DNA from: GCA-2718035 sp964435285
GTDB lineage: Bacteria > Bacteroidota > Bacteroidia > Flavobacteriales > TMED113
NCBI GenBank assembly: GCA_964435285.1
Contig: CAYSYA010000002.1
Span: forward strand, 124,001 to 188,000
DNA: 64,000 nucleotides
Direction: 5' to 3'
Under the pieces are notes generated by a model, which had not been told where the DNA came from, searched no databases, and was given only the letters and a program-made list of their open reading frames with translations. Positions within the stretch are counted from its first letter, which is position 1. Every line of letters starts with the position of its first letter. Made by a program: the position numbers and the translations under genes. Below are positions 1-8,416 of this stretch, piece after piece.

Positions 1-2
1 AT

Positions 3-335
3 GAATACAAAAAATATGGTTTTGAAATTATTGCCTTTCCAGCAAATAATTTTGGAAAACAAGAACCCGGGTCAGATGAAGAAATAGCTTCTTTTTGTGA
101 TTCTAACTATGCAACTTCTTTTATTTTAATGTCAAAAATTGATGTAAAAGGTAAAAATATACACCCAGTTTATGAGTGGTTAACAAAAAAAGAATTGAAT
201 GGCGTTAAAAACTCAACAGTTCGTTGGAATTTTCAAAAGTATATAGTTGATCAAAACGGAAAACTTGTTGATTATTTTTTTCCCTATACAAACCCTAAAT
301 CAGATAAAATAACAAGTTGGATAAAGAAAAAATAA
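3..335 (+). CDS. Glutathione peroxidase family protein, 5'-truncated
   Basis: The gene enters the window already in frame; reading from base 3 gives about 110 residues up to a TAA at 333-335. Family marks are the FPANNFGKQEPGS stretch, the 'EEIASFC' segment and the C-terminal 'VRWNFQKYIV' containing the conserved Trp-Asn-Phe of glutathione peroxidases (BtuE/GPx family). These enzymes reduce hydroperoxides using a thiol or thioredoxin. The peroxidatic Cys/Sec motif lies upstream of the window, so activity cannot be judged. The first in-frame ATG (129) is internal to the domain and is not the real start. The gene overlaps the next one, a bacillithiol deacetylase, by 19 bp, which suggests a thiol-redox operon (inference). 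Confidence 0.9.
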   Translation, partial: EYKKYGFEIIAFPANNFGKQEPGSDEEIASFCDSNYATSFILMSKIDVKGKNIHPVYEWLTKKELNGVKNSTVRWNFQKYIVDQNGKLVDYFFPYTNPKSDKITSWIKKK

Positions 336-1054
336 ATACAAAGATCGATATTTTAGTTTTTGGAGCTCACCCTGATGATATTGAACTATCTTGTTCTGGA
401 ACCATTTTAAAACACATAGAATTAGGTTATAAAATAGGCTTAATTGATTTAACCCAAGGAGAGTTAGGAACAAGAGGAAGTAAAGATATAAGACAAAGAG
501 AAACTGAAAAAGCAAATTCATTGATGAACATTTCTTTCAGATTAAATTTAAATATGAAAGATGGGTTTTTTGAAATAAATGATAGAAATAAATTAAAAAT
601 TATTTCTTACATCAGGCATTTTCAACCAAAAATTGTTATCGCTAATTCAAAAAATGATAGACATCCAGACCATGGTCGTGCCGCAGAATTAATAAAAACA
701 TGTTGTTTTTTATCAGGTTTGATAAAAGTAAAAACTAATTACAATAATCTAAATCAAAATATTTGGAGACCAAATTCTTTATATTATTATACTCAATTTA
801 ACCAAGAAATACCGGATTTTGTAGTTGATGTTTCAACCTATATGAAAAAAAAAATGAAAATTATTGAGTGTTATTCATCGCAATTTTTTAATCCAAAATC
901 GAAAGAGCCAGAAACTATTATTTCAAAAAAAAGTTTTTTAGATAGTATTATTTACAGAGCATCTGATTTAGGAAGAATTATTAATGTAAAGTACGCAGAG
1001 GGTTTTAAATCAGAAAGATTATTGAGTGTTGATGATTTATTTAATTTAAAATAA
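317..1054 (+). CDS. bshB1: Bacillithiol biosynthesis deacetylase BshB1
   Basis: 245 residues of the LmbE/PIG-L zinc deacetylase family. The N-terminal GAHPDDIELSCSGT carries the His-Pro-Asp-Asp zinc/catalytic motif, and HPDHGRAAEL near residue 115 supplies the later metal-binding His. BshB1 removes the acetyl group from GlcNAc-malate to give GlcN-malate, the second step of bacillithiol synthesis. Length matches the family (about 235-245). The only start giving a full N-terminus is TTG at 317, inside the 3' end of the peroxidase gene; no ATG precedes the HPDD motif. Coupling to a peroxidase fits a role in low-molecular-weight-thiol peroxide defence. The family is clear; the exact start is less certain. 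Confidence 0.9.
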   Translation: MDKEKINTKIDILVFGAHPDDIELSCSGTILKHIELGYKIGLIDLTQGELGTRGSKDIRQRETEKANSLMNISFRLNLNMKDGFFEINDRNKLKIISYIRHFQPKIVIANSKNDRHPDHGRAAELIKTCCFLSGLIKVKTNYNNLNQNIWRPNSLYYYTQFNQEIPDFVVDVSTYMKKKMKIIECYSSQFFNPKSKEPETIISKKSFLDSIIYRASDLGRIINVKYAEGFKSERLLSVDDLFNLK

Positions 1055-1055
1055 T

Positions 1056-1664
1056 TTAAACAACTTTAATTTCAAATAAACTATTGTTTTCTATAAATCC
1101 TTCTAAGTGATCATTTTTTTTGACAGTTGAGACTCCAGATGGTGTTCCAGTGAAAATTAAATCACCTTTTTTTAGTGTTATAAATTTAGAAACATAGCTA
1201 ATTATTTTACTGAAATTATTCATCATATATTTAGTATTTCCTTTTTGAACTATTTTTCCATTTTTATAAAGAGAGAAATTAATATTTTTAAGTTCTAAAT
1301 CAATAATAGGTATAAATTTTCCAACTACAGCTGAGCCATCAAATGACTTAGCTGGTTCCCATGGAAGTCCTTTTTTTTTCAATTTTTCTTGTAAATCTCT
1401 TGCAGTGAAATCAATTCCAATTGAAATTTCACTAAAGTAATTTTTAGCGAATTTTTCCTGAATAAATTTTCCTGTTTTATTAATTTTTAAAATTATTTCT
1501 ATTTCATGTTCTATATTACTTGAAAAATCTGGTAAGAAAAAGGGTTGACCTTTAATCGGTATTGCAGTTTCAGGTTTTAAAAAAAATAAAATTTCTTCTG
1601 GAGATGTATTTTTTAATTCTTTAATATGCTCAAGATAATTTCTACCAATACAAATTATTTTCAT
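1056..1664 (-). CDS. Fumarylacetoacetate hydrolase family protein
   Basis: 202 residues. The N-terminus MKIICIGRNYLEHIKEL and the metal-binding 'NIEHEIEIIL' Glu-x-Glu pattern are typical of the FAH fold, together with 'GIDFTARDLQ', 'PWEPAKSFDGSAVVG' and the C-terminal 'GDLIFTGTPSGVS'. Such short proteins (YcgM/FAHD1 type) are Mg-dependent acylpyruvate hydrolases or oxaloacetate decarboxylases, and the substrate cannot be read from sequence. Its start overlaps the stop of the upstream E2 gene by 4 bp, so the two are probably translated together from a minus-strand mRNA. Shared work in 2-oxoacid catabolism is inference. It converges on bshB1 with a 1-bp gap and no visible terminator. Confidence 0.88.
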   Translation of the reverse strand: MKIICIGRNYLEHIKELKNTSPEEILFFLKPETAIPIKGQPFFLPDFSSNIEHEIEIILKINKTGKFIQEKFAKNYFSEISIGIDFTARDLQEKLKKKGLPWEPAKSFDGSAVVGKFIPIIDLELKNINFSLYKNGKIVQKGNTKYMMNNFSKIISYVSKFITLKKGDLIFTGTPSGVSTVKKNDHLEGFIENNSLFEIKVV

Positions 1665-2983
1665 ATATCTCTTTTAATATCAAAACTTTCTAAATAATGA
1701 GCAACACGATTTAAAAAACTACCACCTAAAGCTCCGTCTACAACTCTATGGTCATAAGACAATGATAAAAACATTTTACTTCTTATTCCAATTAAATCTC
1801 CGTGTTCAGTTTCTAAAACTGCAGGTTTTTTTTGTATTACACCAGCAGCTAAAATTGCAACCTGAGGTTGATTGATTATAGGTGTTCCCATTAAACTTCC
1901 AAAACTACCAACATTTGTAAATGTAAATGTTCCTCCAGAAGTATCATCAGGATTTAATTTTCCATTTCTTGCTCTATTAGCTAAGTCATTAACTGATTTC
2001 GTAAGACCTAATAAATTTTTTTCATTTCCATTTTTAATAACAGGAACAATTAAATTTCCATCGGATAGGGCAGTAGCCATACCAATATTTATTTTTTTAT
2101 GTTTTATGATTTTATTTCCATCAACTGAGATATTAATCATTGGAAATTCAATTAATGCTTTAATAATAGCTTCAATGATAATTGGAGTAAATGTTATGTT
2201 TTGTTTTTCTCTAATTTTAAATTTGTTTTTTATACTATTTCTCCAATTTACGATATTGGTCATATCTACTTCATTGAAAGAAGTTACATGAGCAGAGGTA
2301 GATTTACTTATTGTCATATGATCTGCTATTAACTTTCTCATTCTACTCATTTCAATAATTTCATTTTCTCCTTCAAATTTTAGCGGAACTGTTTTTTGTT
2401 TTATATCATTTTCCTCATAAATTGATTTTGATACAGTTTTATCTTCTTTATTAACAATTGTTTTTTTATCAATATAATTTAATATGTCATTTTTCGTAAC
2501 TCTTTGATTTTTTCCACTTCCAACAATGTTGTTAAGTTCTTCGTTACTGATACCCTCTTTTTTTGCGATATTTTTAACTAATGGAGAGTAAAATTTATTA
2601 TTGTTTAAGATTTCATGATTGTTAGTAATAATTTTAGCTTTTTCAATTTCGTTATTGATACTGTCAACAGATTTTTCAACTTCTTGCTCCACATACTTTT
2701 TTGATTTATCTATAATTTTTTCATTTGTCTCATTGGATCCATCATTTGTTTCAATTATAGCGATAGTTTGTCCGACTTTTACAACATCATCAACATCAAA
2801 TAGTATTTCTTTAATAGTACCATTAACTTCAGATGGAATTTCAGAATCAACTTTATCTGTTGCTATTTCAACTACAGTTTCATCTATCTCTATTTTGTCT
2901 CCAACTTTTTTTTGCCAACTAATAATAGTAGCTTCAGCTACACTTTCACCCATTTTTGGCATTTTTAATTCTTTTTTTCCCAT
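1661..2983 (-). CDS. Dihydrolipoamide acyltransferase (E2) of a 2-oxoacid dehydrogenase complex
   Basis: 440 residues in the classical E2 layout. One lipoyl domain spans residues 5-80, with the lipoylated Lys44 in EIATDKVDSE. A linker rich in Glu, Asn and Lys follows. A peripheral subunit-binding domain (about 132-171, 'YSPLVKNIAKKEGIS') recruits E3 or E1, and a C-terminal acyltransferase domain carries the catalytic SYDHRVVDGA (His412, Asp416). A single lipoyl domain and the 'MPKMGESVAEATI' N-terminus resemble the branched-chain 2-oxoacid E2 of Bacteroidota more than pyruvate E2, but a 2-oxoglutarate E2 cannot be excluded. E1 and E3 genes are not in the window. It is followed by the coupled FAH-family gene. 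Confidence 0.93.
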   Translation of the reverse strand: MGKKELKMPKMGESVAEATIISWQKKVGDKIEIDETVVEIATDKVDSEIPSEVNGTIKEILFDVDDVVKVGQTIAIIETNDGSNETNEKIIDKSKKYVEQEVEKSVDSINNEIEKAKIITNNHEILNNNKFYSPLVKNIAKKEGISNEELNNIVGSGKNQRVTKNDILNYIDKKTIVNKEDKTVSKSIYEENDIKQKTVPLKFEGENEIIEMSRMRKLIADHMTISKSTSAHVTSFNEVDMTNIVNWRNSIKNKFKIREKQNITFTPIIIEAIIKALIEFPMINISVDGNKIIKHKKINIGMATALSDGNLIVPVIKNGNEKNLLGLTKSVNDLANRARNGKLNPDDTSGGTFTFTNVGSFGSLMGTPIINQPQVAILAAGVIQKKPAVLETEHGDLIGIRSKMFLSLSYDHRVVDGALGGSFLNRVAHYLESFDIKRDI

Positions 2984-3046
2984 GATTAAAATTTAAATCG
3001 ATTCAAAATTAATAAAATATACAATTTGTTACTTTTTTGATTACAA

Positions 3047-4657
3047 TTAATTACTTATTTTTTTTTTGTCAATTGTATATAATTCTCCTTGTTTGTTTTT
3101 TGAATCACTACCAATTATAAATTCACCTTTTTCAGGCGCTATTTTCATTTTGATTTGATATTTATTTAGAAAGGATATTTTATTTAATATTTGATTAAAA
3201 GAAATATTTTTTGCACAAAATATTATTTCGTTAATTGAGTCAATATTAATGGATTTTATGATTTCATCATTTAATTCAACTGACTTCTTATTAGAGTTTG
3301 TATTATTAAAGTAAATATGTTTAATATATGTCTTGTTGTTAAGATTTCTATTTACCAGGTTTTTAATTCTTAAAAATTGGGATTTATCACCAATTATTGC
3401 AATTTTTTTAATTTTTGCATTAAAATTAGATAATCCAATTGAACTCAATATTTTTCTGTAACCTGTTAGAGAAAGGATTGTCCAAAAAGAACTAAGCAGA
3501 ATTAAAGTTCTAGAACTTCTGTAAATTTCGGGTAGTAAACCATAAATTATTAAAATAACTAAACTTGCTAGTAGGGTGGATTTAAAAATTGTTTTAATCT
3601 CAACATTTTTTTCATAAGCTTTAAATTTATAAAGAAAGATAATCCAAATAAGAATAATTATTGGGACAGTAAATTTCATAAATTCTAATGGTAAAATTTT
3701 TTGTTCTCCAATTAAATTAATAGAATACTTCTCCCATCCACTTTTTAGAGCGTAAGTACCGCTATAAATTAAAACAATATCAATTAAAGTAAATATTGTG
3801 TCTTCAATAAATCTTTTTATTAAAGATAATCCAGCTCTCAAGTATATTGCTAGGTGAATAATGAAATTAAATATAGTATTGTAATCTCCTTTAAAGTGTT
3901 TGTTGTAAAATATGCTCATTGCTTTGTAGAACAAAAAAACGTAATTTAAACTTGTTTTTTTTGTACTTTCTCCTTTATAGTGTATAATCCTAGTTTTAGG
4001 AAAATAGAAATTTTTAAAACCTGCTAGTTTAATCCTGTATGAAATATCAATATCTTCACCGTACATAAAAAAATTTTCATCTAATAAACCTACCTTATTT
4101 AAAATAGACTTTTTTGTCATAAAAAAAGCACCAGATAATACATCAACCTCATGAACTTTGTTTTTATCCAAAAAACCTAAATGGTATTTTCCAAATTTTT
4201 TTGATTTTGGAAATAAAAAACTGAGTCCAAAAATTTTGTAGAAGGCAATAGTAGGGCTAGGAAATGATCTTTTTGATTCAGGTAGAAAATTACCGTTTCC
4301 ATCAATCATTTTTACACCTACCCCTCCAGCACTTTTTTTTATTTTAAAAAAATCTAAACATTTTTGCAAGGAATCTTCCTCTAATATTGTATCTGGGTTT
4401 AAAAGCAAAATATATTTTCCTTTGGCTTTTTTTATTGCTTGATTATTTGCTTTAGAAAAGCCTACATTTTTTTTATTTTCAATTAACTTAAATTTTGGAA
4501 ATTTTTTTCTAACCATTAAAGATGAACCATCAGTTGAATTATTATCAACTATAAATACTTCTTTTTTAATTTTTTTTGAAGCTAATTCAATAGATTGTAG
4601 ACATTGCTCTAAGAAATATTTAACGTTATAGTTAACAATTATAATTGAAAGTGTCAT
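3047..4657 (-). CDS. GT2 glycosyltransferase fused to a membrane and Rossmann-like module
   Basis: 536 residues. Residues 1-260 form a family 2 glycosyltransferase ('LSIIIVNYNVKYFLEQCL', 'VDNNSTDGSS', 'LLLNPDT', 'GEDIDISYRIK'), like rhamnosyl/WbbL-type enzymes that extend surface glycans. After a linker there are hydrophobic segments (about 330-350, 360-380, 385-410) and then a nucleotide-binding-like start, KKIAIIGDKSQF, near residue 440. This second half resembles the membrane plus CoA-binding-like N-terminal portion of polyprenyl-phosphate sugar-1-phosphate transferases, but the catalytic transferase domain of those enzymes is absent. The start overlaps the recR stop by 4 bp (ATGA). A role in O-antigen or exopolysaccharide assembly is inferred from the GT domain. 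Confidence 0.82.
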   Translation of the reverse strand: MTLSIIIVNYNVKYFLEQCLQSIELASKKIKKEVFIVDNNSTDGSSLMVRKKFPKFKLIENKKNVGFSKANNQAIKKAKGKYILLLNPDTILEEDSLQKCLDFFKIKKSAGGVGVKMIDGNGNFLPESKRSFPSPTIAFYKIFGLSFLFPKSKKFGKYHLGFLDKNKVHEVDVLSGAFFMTKKSILNKVGLLDENFFMYGEDIDISYRIKLAGFKNFYFPKTRIIHYKGESTKKTSLNYVFLFYKAMSIFYNKHFKGDYNTIFNFIIHLAIYLRAGLSLIKRFIEDTIFTLIDIVLIYSGTYALKSGWEKYSINLIGEQKILPLEFMKFTVPIIILIWIIFLYKFKAYEKNVEIKTIFKSTLLASLVILIIYGLLPEIYRSSRTLILLSSFWTILSLTGYRKILSSIGLSNFNAKIKKIAIIGDKSQFLRIKNLVNRNLNNKTYIKHIYFNNTNSNKKSVELNDEIIKSINIDSINEIIFCAKNISFNQILNKISFLNKYQIKMKIAPEKGEFIIGSDSKNKQGELYTIDKKKISN

Positions 4658-5271
4658 TTCTGTAAAGTATTTTCAAATAACTGTCTATTTACTAATGACC
4701 TTCCAAGTGTAATTTCATCAGTGTATTCTAATTCATCGCCAATGGATACTCCACGTGACATTGTTGTAATTTTTAAATTAAATGGAATGAGTTTTTTATA
4801 TAGATAGAAATTTGTTGTTTCGCCCTCCATTGTTGTACTGAGAGCTAAAATAATTTCTTCAATTTTGTTTGACTTAACACGATCAATTAATGAGTCTATA
4901 CTAAGGTCTGACGGGGATATTCCTTCCATTGGAGAAATGACTCCGCCAAGAATATGGTACAAACCTTTGTATTCATTTGTATTTTCAATTGCAATTAAAT
5001 CTCTAAAATCTCTTATTACACAAATAATACTTTTGTTTCTATCTCTTTCCAAACAAATTTTACAAGTACTTTCTTCGCATATATTATTACATATTTTGCA
5101 ATAATTTATATTATCAATTAATTCTTTTAAGGAGTTTGAAATTATGTAAACATCTTTTTTTGATTTCTTAATTAGGTTAAGTACTAACCTTAAAGCAGTT
5201 CTTTTTCCAATTCCTGGCATAGAAGAAAGTGCATTAACTGCATTTTCTATTAACTTTGAAGAAAAATTCAT
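4654..5271 (-). CDS. recR: Recombination mediator protein RecR
   Basis: About 205 residues. It has an N-terminal helix-hairpin-helix ('SMPGIGKRTALRL'), a four-Cys zinc finger ('CKICNNIC' and 'CKIC') around residues 55-70, and a Toprim domain with 'VIRDFRDLIAIE' and 'LSTTMEGETT'. RecR works with RecO and RecF to load RecA on gapped DNA. The reading frame is open to a TTG at 5289, but I prefer ATG at 5271 because flavobacterial RecR proteins begin with an M-x-F-S-S-K-like sequence, which that ATG gives exactly. It is the first gene of a two-gene minus-strand unit with the glycosyltransferase. Confidence 0.93.
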   Translation of the reverse strand: MNFSSKLIENAVNALSSMPGIGKRTALRLVLNLIKKSKKDVYIISNSLKELIDNINYCKICNNICEESTCKICLERDRNKSIICVIRDFRDLIAIENTNEYKGLYHILGGVISPMEGISPSDLSIDSLIDRVKSNKIEEIILALSTTMEGETTNFYLYKKLIPFNLKITTMSRGVSIGDELEYTDEITLGRSLVNRQLFENTLQK

Positions 5272-5331
5272 ATTATCAAAAATAATCAAACTAATATTAA
5301 ATACTTCTTGTATGCATAATTTTATTTTTTC

Positions 5332-6789
5332 ATGACCGAGTTATTAACAATATTAATAATAGTATTGTATTTTACCTTTTTGTTTTTAATTTCTAAATGG
5401 ACTAAAGGCAGTGAGGATAACGATACCTTTTTTTTAGGTAAAAGAAGTTCTCCATGGTATATTGTTGCTTATGGTATGGTGGGAGTTTCATTATCAGGAA
5501 TTACCTTTTTGTCAGTGCCGGGTTGGGTTAAAACTCAGGAGTTTTATTATATGCAAATGGTATTAGGATTTGTACCTGGCTATATTTTTGTTGCTTATAT
5601 ACTGATGCCTATATATTATAAAATGAAAGTTTATTCAATATATGAATATTTAAAAGATAGATTTGGATATTTTTCTCATAAATCTGGTGCTTTTTTTTTC
5701 TTTTTATCAAGAACTCTAGGAGCTTCTTTGAGATTGTTTTTAGTTGCAAAAGTTCTAGATTTATTATTTTTCAGTTCATTTAATATCCCTTTTTTTGTTA
5801 CATCTTTACTTACAATTTTCTTTATATGGGTATATACTCATAAAGGAGGAATAAAAACAATTATTTGGACTGATACATTACAAACTACGTTTATGCTCTT
5901 AACTGTTGTCATTTGTATTTATGTAATTTTTAAAGACTTAGGATTCGAATCAATTATTCAAAGTATTGAACAAAATAAATTGGATTTAAACTTTTTTTTG
6001 TTTGACGATTTTAATGACAATAGGCATTTTATAAGATATTTTCTTTCTGGTATGTTTATTTCAATTGCAATGACAGGTCTAGACCAAGATATGATGCAAA
6101 AAAATTTATCATGTAAAAATATTAAAGAAGCGCAACGAAATATGGTTTGCTTTAGTTTGGTATTAGTCTTTGTGAACTTACTTTTTTTGTATTTAGGTTC
6201 TCTTTTGTATGAATTTGCCTCTGTTAATAATATAATTAGTGATGGAGATAATTTATTTGTTGAAATTATAAAAAGTGAAAAATTAGGAGTTTTTGTTTTT
6301 ATAACTTTTTTACTTGGTTTAATGAGTGCGGCTTACTCAAGTGCAGATTCAGCTTTAACTTCATTGACTACTTCTTTCTGTATTGATTTTTTAGAAATGG
6401 ATACAAATAAGCCTAATAAAACAAATATTTTAAAACGAAAAAAAGTTCATATTTTTATCTCTTTTCTTCTGTTATGTATAATACTTTTGGTTCATTATCT
6501 AAATGATGACAATATTATATCAACATTATTCACTTTAGCTTCATACACTTATGGGCCTTTATTAGGTTTGTTCTTTTTTGGTATTTTTACAAAAAGAAAT
6601 ATAAATGACCACTATGTTCCATTTGTGGTTATTTTTTCTCCTTTATTAACATACATAATCAGTACATACGATGAGTTATTAATTAGGTTTAACTTTGGTT
6701 ATGAGCTATTAATCATTAATGGCTTGATTACATTTATTTGTTTATTTCTTATTAGTAAACCTAAGTCCTTCCTTTTTGATCTAGAATAG
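5332..6789 (+). CDS. Sodium:solute symporter family protein
   Basis: 485 residues with about 13 hydrophobic membrane segments. The SSS family signature is visible in 'KGSEDNDTFFLGKRSSPWY', 'GVSLSGITFLSVPGW' and the conserved 'GLMSAAYSSADSALTSLTTSF' near residues 332-352, where Ser/Thr residues line the second sodium site. It would import an unknown substrate (sugar, amino acid, organic acid) with Na+ at the inner membrane. Start ATG 5332 follows a 60-bp divergent gap from recR. The 3' end overlaps the convergent methyltransferase gene by 29 bp. No substrate can be inferred from the neighbours. Confidence 0.88.
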   Translation: MTELLTILIIVLYFTFLFLISKWTKGSEDNDTFFLGKRSSPWYIVAYGMVGVSLSGITFLSVPGWVKTQEFYYMQMVLGFVPGYIFVAYILMPIYYKMKVYSIYEYLKDRFGYFSHKSGAFFFFLSRTLGASLRLFLVAKVLDLLFFSSFNIPFFVTSLLTIFFIWVYTHKGGIKTIIWTDTLQTTFMLLTVVICIYVIFKDLGFESIIQSIEQNKLDLNFFLFDDFNDNRHFIRYFLSGMFISIAMTGLDQDMMQKNLSCKNIKEAQRNMVCFSLVLVFVNLLFLYLGSLLYEFASVNNIISDGDNLFVEIIKSEKLGVFVFITFLLGLMSAAYSSADSALTSLTTSFCIDFLEMDTNKPNKTNILKRKKVHIFISFLLLCIILLVHYLNDDNIISTLFTLASYTYGPLLGLFFFGIFTKRNINDHYVPFVVIFSPLLTYIISTYDELLIRFNFGYELLIINGLITFICLFLISKPKSFLFDLE

Positions 6790-7477
6790 TCGTGTTTTTT
6801 TTCATATTTCTTAAAATTAAAGTAACTAAAACAGAAATTAAAAAAATTATGCATAGGTTTTTATCAATTATATTATCAGAATCTAACTTAAAATTAATCA
6901 ATATGTCTATGTAGAAAAAAGAAAATATTGTAGCTAAAAATGATGAGTATTCTCTTTTTAAAACTGTCTTAAATGAAAAAGAATATTCATCTTTTTGATA
7001 ATTAAAAATAGATGGAAAAAAACGAGGAGTTTTATTTTTCCAATTCAAAAAATTATTCCCGAACTTTTTTAAAAGATATTTTTCTTCAGTTTTTACTATT
7101 TCACCATAGTAAATAAAAAAGAAAATACTTATTAAAATTGTATAATAAGTATTTAACGAATAAATAGACAGCCCCAACCATATTAAATAGTTTCCAAAGT
7201 ATAATGGATTTCTAGAAATTGAATAAATTCCTTTTGTATTTAATTTTTTAGCAATTTGTTTTTTTCTATTTCTTCCAGATGTTCCCCCAGGAGTATTTCC
7301 AACGGTATAAATCCTGATAATCATTCCTAAAAAACTAAATAAAAAAGAAACAATTTTATTCTTTTCAATAACAGAGCTAGTGAATTGTGAATAGTCGTTA
7401 TATAAAATAAAAGGAATAATCAATAAAAATAAAATTATTGGAATTTGTCCTCTATATTTAAATAAATAATCTCCCAT
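6761..7477 (-). CDS. Isoprenylcysteine carboxyl methyltransferase-like membrane methyltransferase
   Basis: 238 residues with 5-6 hydrophobic segments. The central block 'TVGNTPGGTSGRNRKKQI' followed by 'GIYSISRNPLYFGNYLIW' and a later 'EEKYLLKKFG' is the ICMT/PEMT-type SAM-binding signature (R-x-P-x-Y). Bacterial relatives methylate lipids, for example the lipid A phosphate methyltransferase type. Here the substrate is unknown, and a lipid A or phospholipid head group is only a guess. It converges on and overlaps the symporter gene by 29 bp, and lies 18 bp from a divergent secreted-protein gene. Confidence 0.75.
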   Translation of the reverse strand: MGDYLFKYRGQIPIILFLLIIPFILYNDYSQFTSSVIEKNKIVSFLFSFLGMIIRIYTVGNTPGGTSGRNRKKQIAKKLNTKGIYSISRNPLYFGNYLIWLGLSIYSLNTYYTILISIFFFIYYGEIVKTEEKYLLKKFGNNFLNWKNKTPRFFPSIFNYQKDEYSFSFKTVLKREYSSFLATIFSFFYIDILINFKLDSDNIIDKNLCIIFLISVLVTLILRNMKKNTTILDQKGRT

Positions 7478-7495
7478 ATTTTTTAATTTTACCTT

Positions 7496-8083
7496 ATGTG
7501 TAAATTTATATTATTTTTAATATTTCCATTAATTACTTTATCTCAATATTTAAATTACGATTATTCAGTTACATTTGGTAATCATGTTATAGCGATTAAT
7601 GAAATTAATTATGATTTTCAAGAGGGTGATATTTTAGGTTGTTTTTTTGTTAACGTTAATGGACAATTGCAGTGCTGTGGTTCAACAATTTATAACAATG
7701 AAAAAGTTACTTACATTTCTGCATGGCCTGATGATTTTTTAACTGATTATCAAGAAGGTTTTATAGATGGAGATGAATTGATAATTGGTATGTATTTATG
7801 CGATAATTATGACTATATGTCTTCATCTTTCAATTCTTTAAATTCTGATTTTTCAGTAATTCACTCTGAAGTTTTTTATGTTGCAAATGGAATAAGTCAA
7901 ATTAATATTGATTTGTTATCTTCTCCAGATTGTAACATTTCATTACAAGAAAAAAATATTAATAGAAAAATGACAGGATTTGTTGATATTTTAGGTCAGT
8001 TAACAGATAGGGGTAGGGCTAAAAATTTATATTTTATTTTATATGATGATGGTAGTGTTGAAAAAAAGTTTATTAATAGATAA
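7496..8083 (+). CDS. Small secreted protein with variant C-terminal tail
   Basis: 195 residues, with a signal peptide (residues 1-16, ending LITLSQ). The middle has 'FQEGDILGCFFVNVNGQLQC' and 'GDELIIGMYLC', a beta-rich pattern seen at the N-terminus of other secreted Bacteroidota proteins; I do not recognise a catalytic domain. The last 40 residues (RKMTGFVDILGQ ... YDDGSVEKKFINR) resemble the tails of the CotH protein ending at 53305 and of the copper monooxygenase gene running out of the window. This suggests a common export or anchoring signal different from the usual YPNP-type T9SS domain. ATG 7496 sits 18 bp from the divergent methyltransferase start. Confidence 0.75.
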   Translation: MCKFILFLIFPLITLSQYLNYDYSVTFGNHVIAINEINYDFQEGDILGCFFVNVNGQLQCCGSTIYNNEKVTYISAWPDDFLTDYQEGFIDGDELIIGMYLCDNYDYMSSSFNSLNSDFSVIHSEVFYVANGISQINIDLLSSPDCNISLQEKNINRKMTGFVDILGQLTDRGRAKNLYFILYDDGSVEKKFINR

Positions 8084-8162
8084 AAAATATCTAATTATTA
8101 TCTGATAATTAAATTTTATTTCATTATATTCACCAAGAATAATAACTAAAAAAATTAAGATT

Positions 8163-8357
8163 ATGGGATATTCACATAAAAATAGTAAAGGAGTAACTTA
8201 CTATTTACACTCAAAAGATGTAACTCTAAGAGGAGGAAGAAATCAAACAATTTATTATTTTGCTAGAGACGAAAGATCTAATTCTTGCGATCTTCCAGCT
8301 GGTAAGCAAGTTGTTGAAAGTTCAAGAACTGGACTTCCTCTAGTTAAAAAAGCATAA
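8163..8357 (+). CDS. Conserved 64-residue protein of unknown function
   Basis: A compact protein with N-terminal 'MGYSHKNSKGVTYYLHSKDV', central 'LRGGRNQTIYYFAR' and C-terminal 'RTGLPLVKKA'. I have seen this pattern in small conserved hypothetical proteins of several bacterial phyla, but I know no function. It is basic, has no signal peptide or membrane segment, and could bind nucleic acid (inference from charge only). It stands alone, 79 bp after the previous gene, and is followed directly by a strong rho-independent terminator, so it is probably its own short transcript. Confidence 0.8.
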   Translation: MGYSHKNSKGVTYYLHSKDVTLRGGRNQTIYYFARDERSNSCDLPAGKQVVESSRTGLPLVKKA

Positions 8358-8375
8358 GTAAAATTACTTATGATA

Positions 8376-8408
8376 AAAAAAAGGGACTTTTTTGGTCCCT
8401 TTTTTTTT
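8376..8408. terminator. Bidirectional rho-independent terminator
   Basis: AAGGGAC (8381-8387) pairs with GTCCCTT (8395-8401) around a 7-nt loop, flanked by an A-tract on the left and a T-tract on the right that extend the stem. It lies between the end of the 64-residue gene (+) and the end of the M16 gene (-), so it can stop transcription from both sides. Confidence 0.9.
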
Positions 8409-8416
8409 TGGTTTTT

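Noticed and set aside
1872..2291. 139-codon plus-strand frame opposite the E2 gene
   Set aside because: The antisense of a well-supported acyltransferase domain; hydrophobic by reversal of AT-rich codons.
5272..5289. Upstream TTG start for recR
   Set aside because: It would add six residues not seen in the family; ATG 5271 gives the usual N-terminus.
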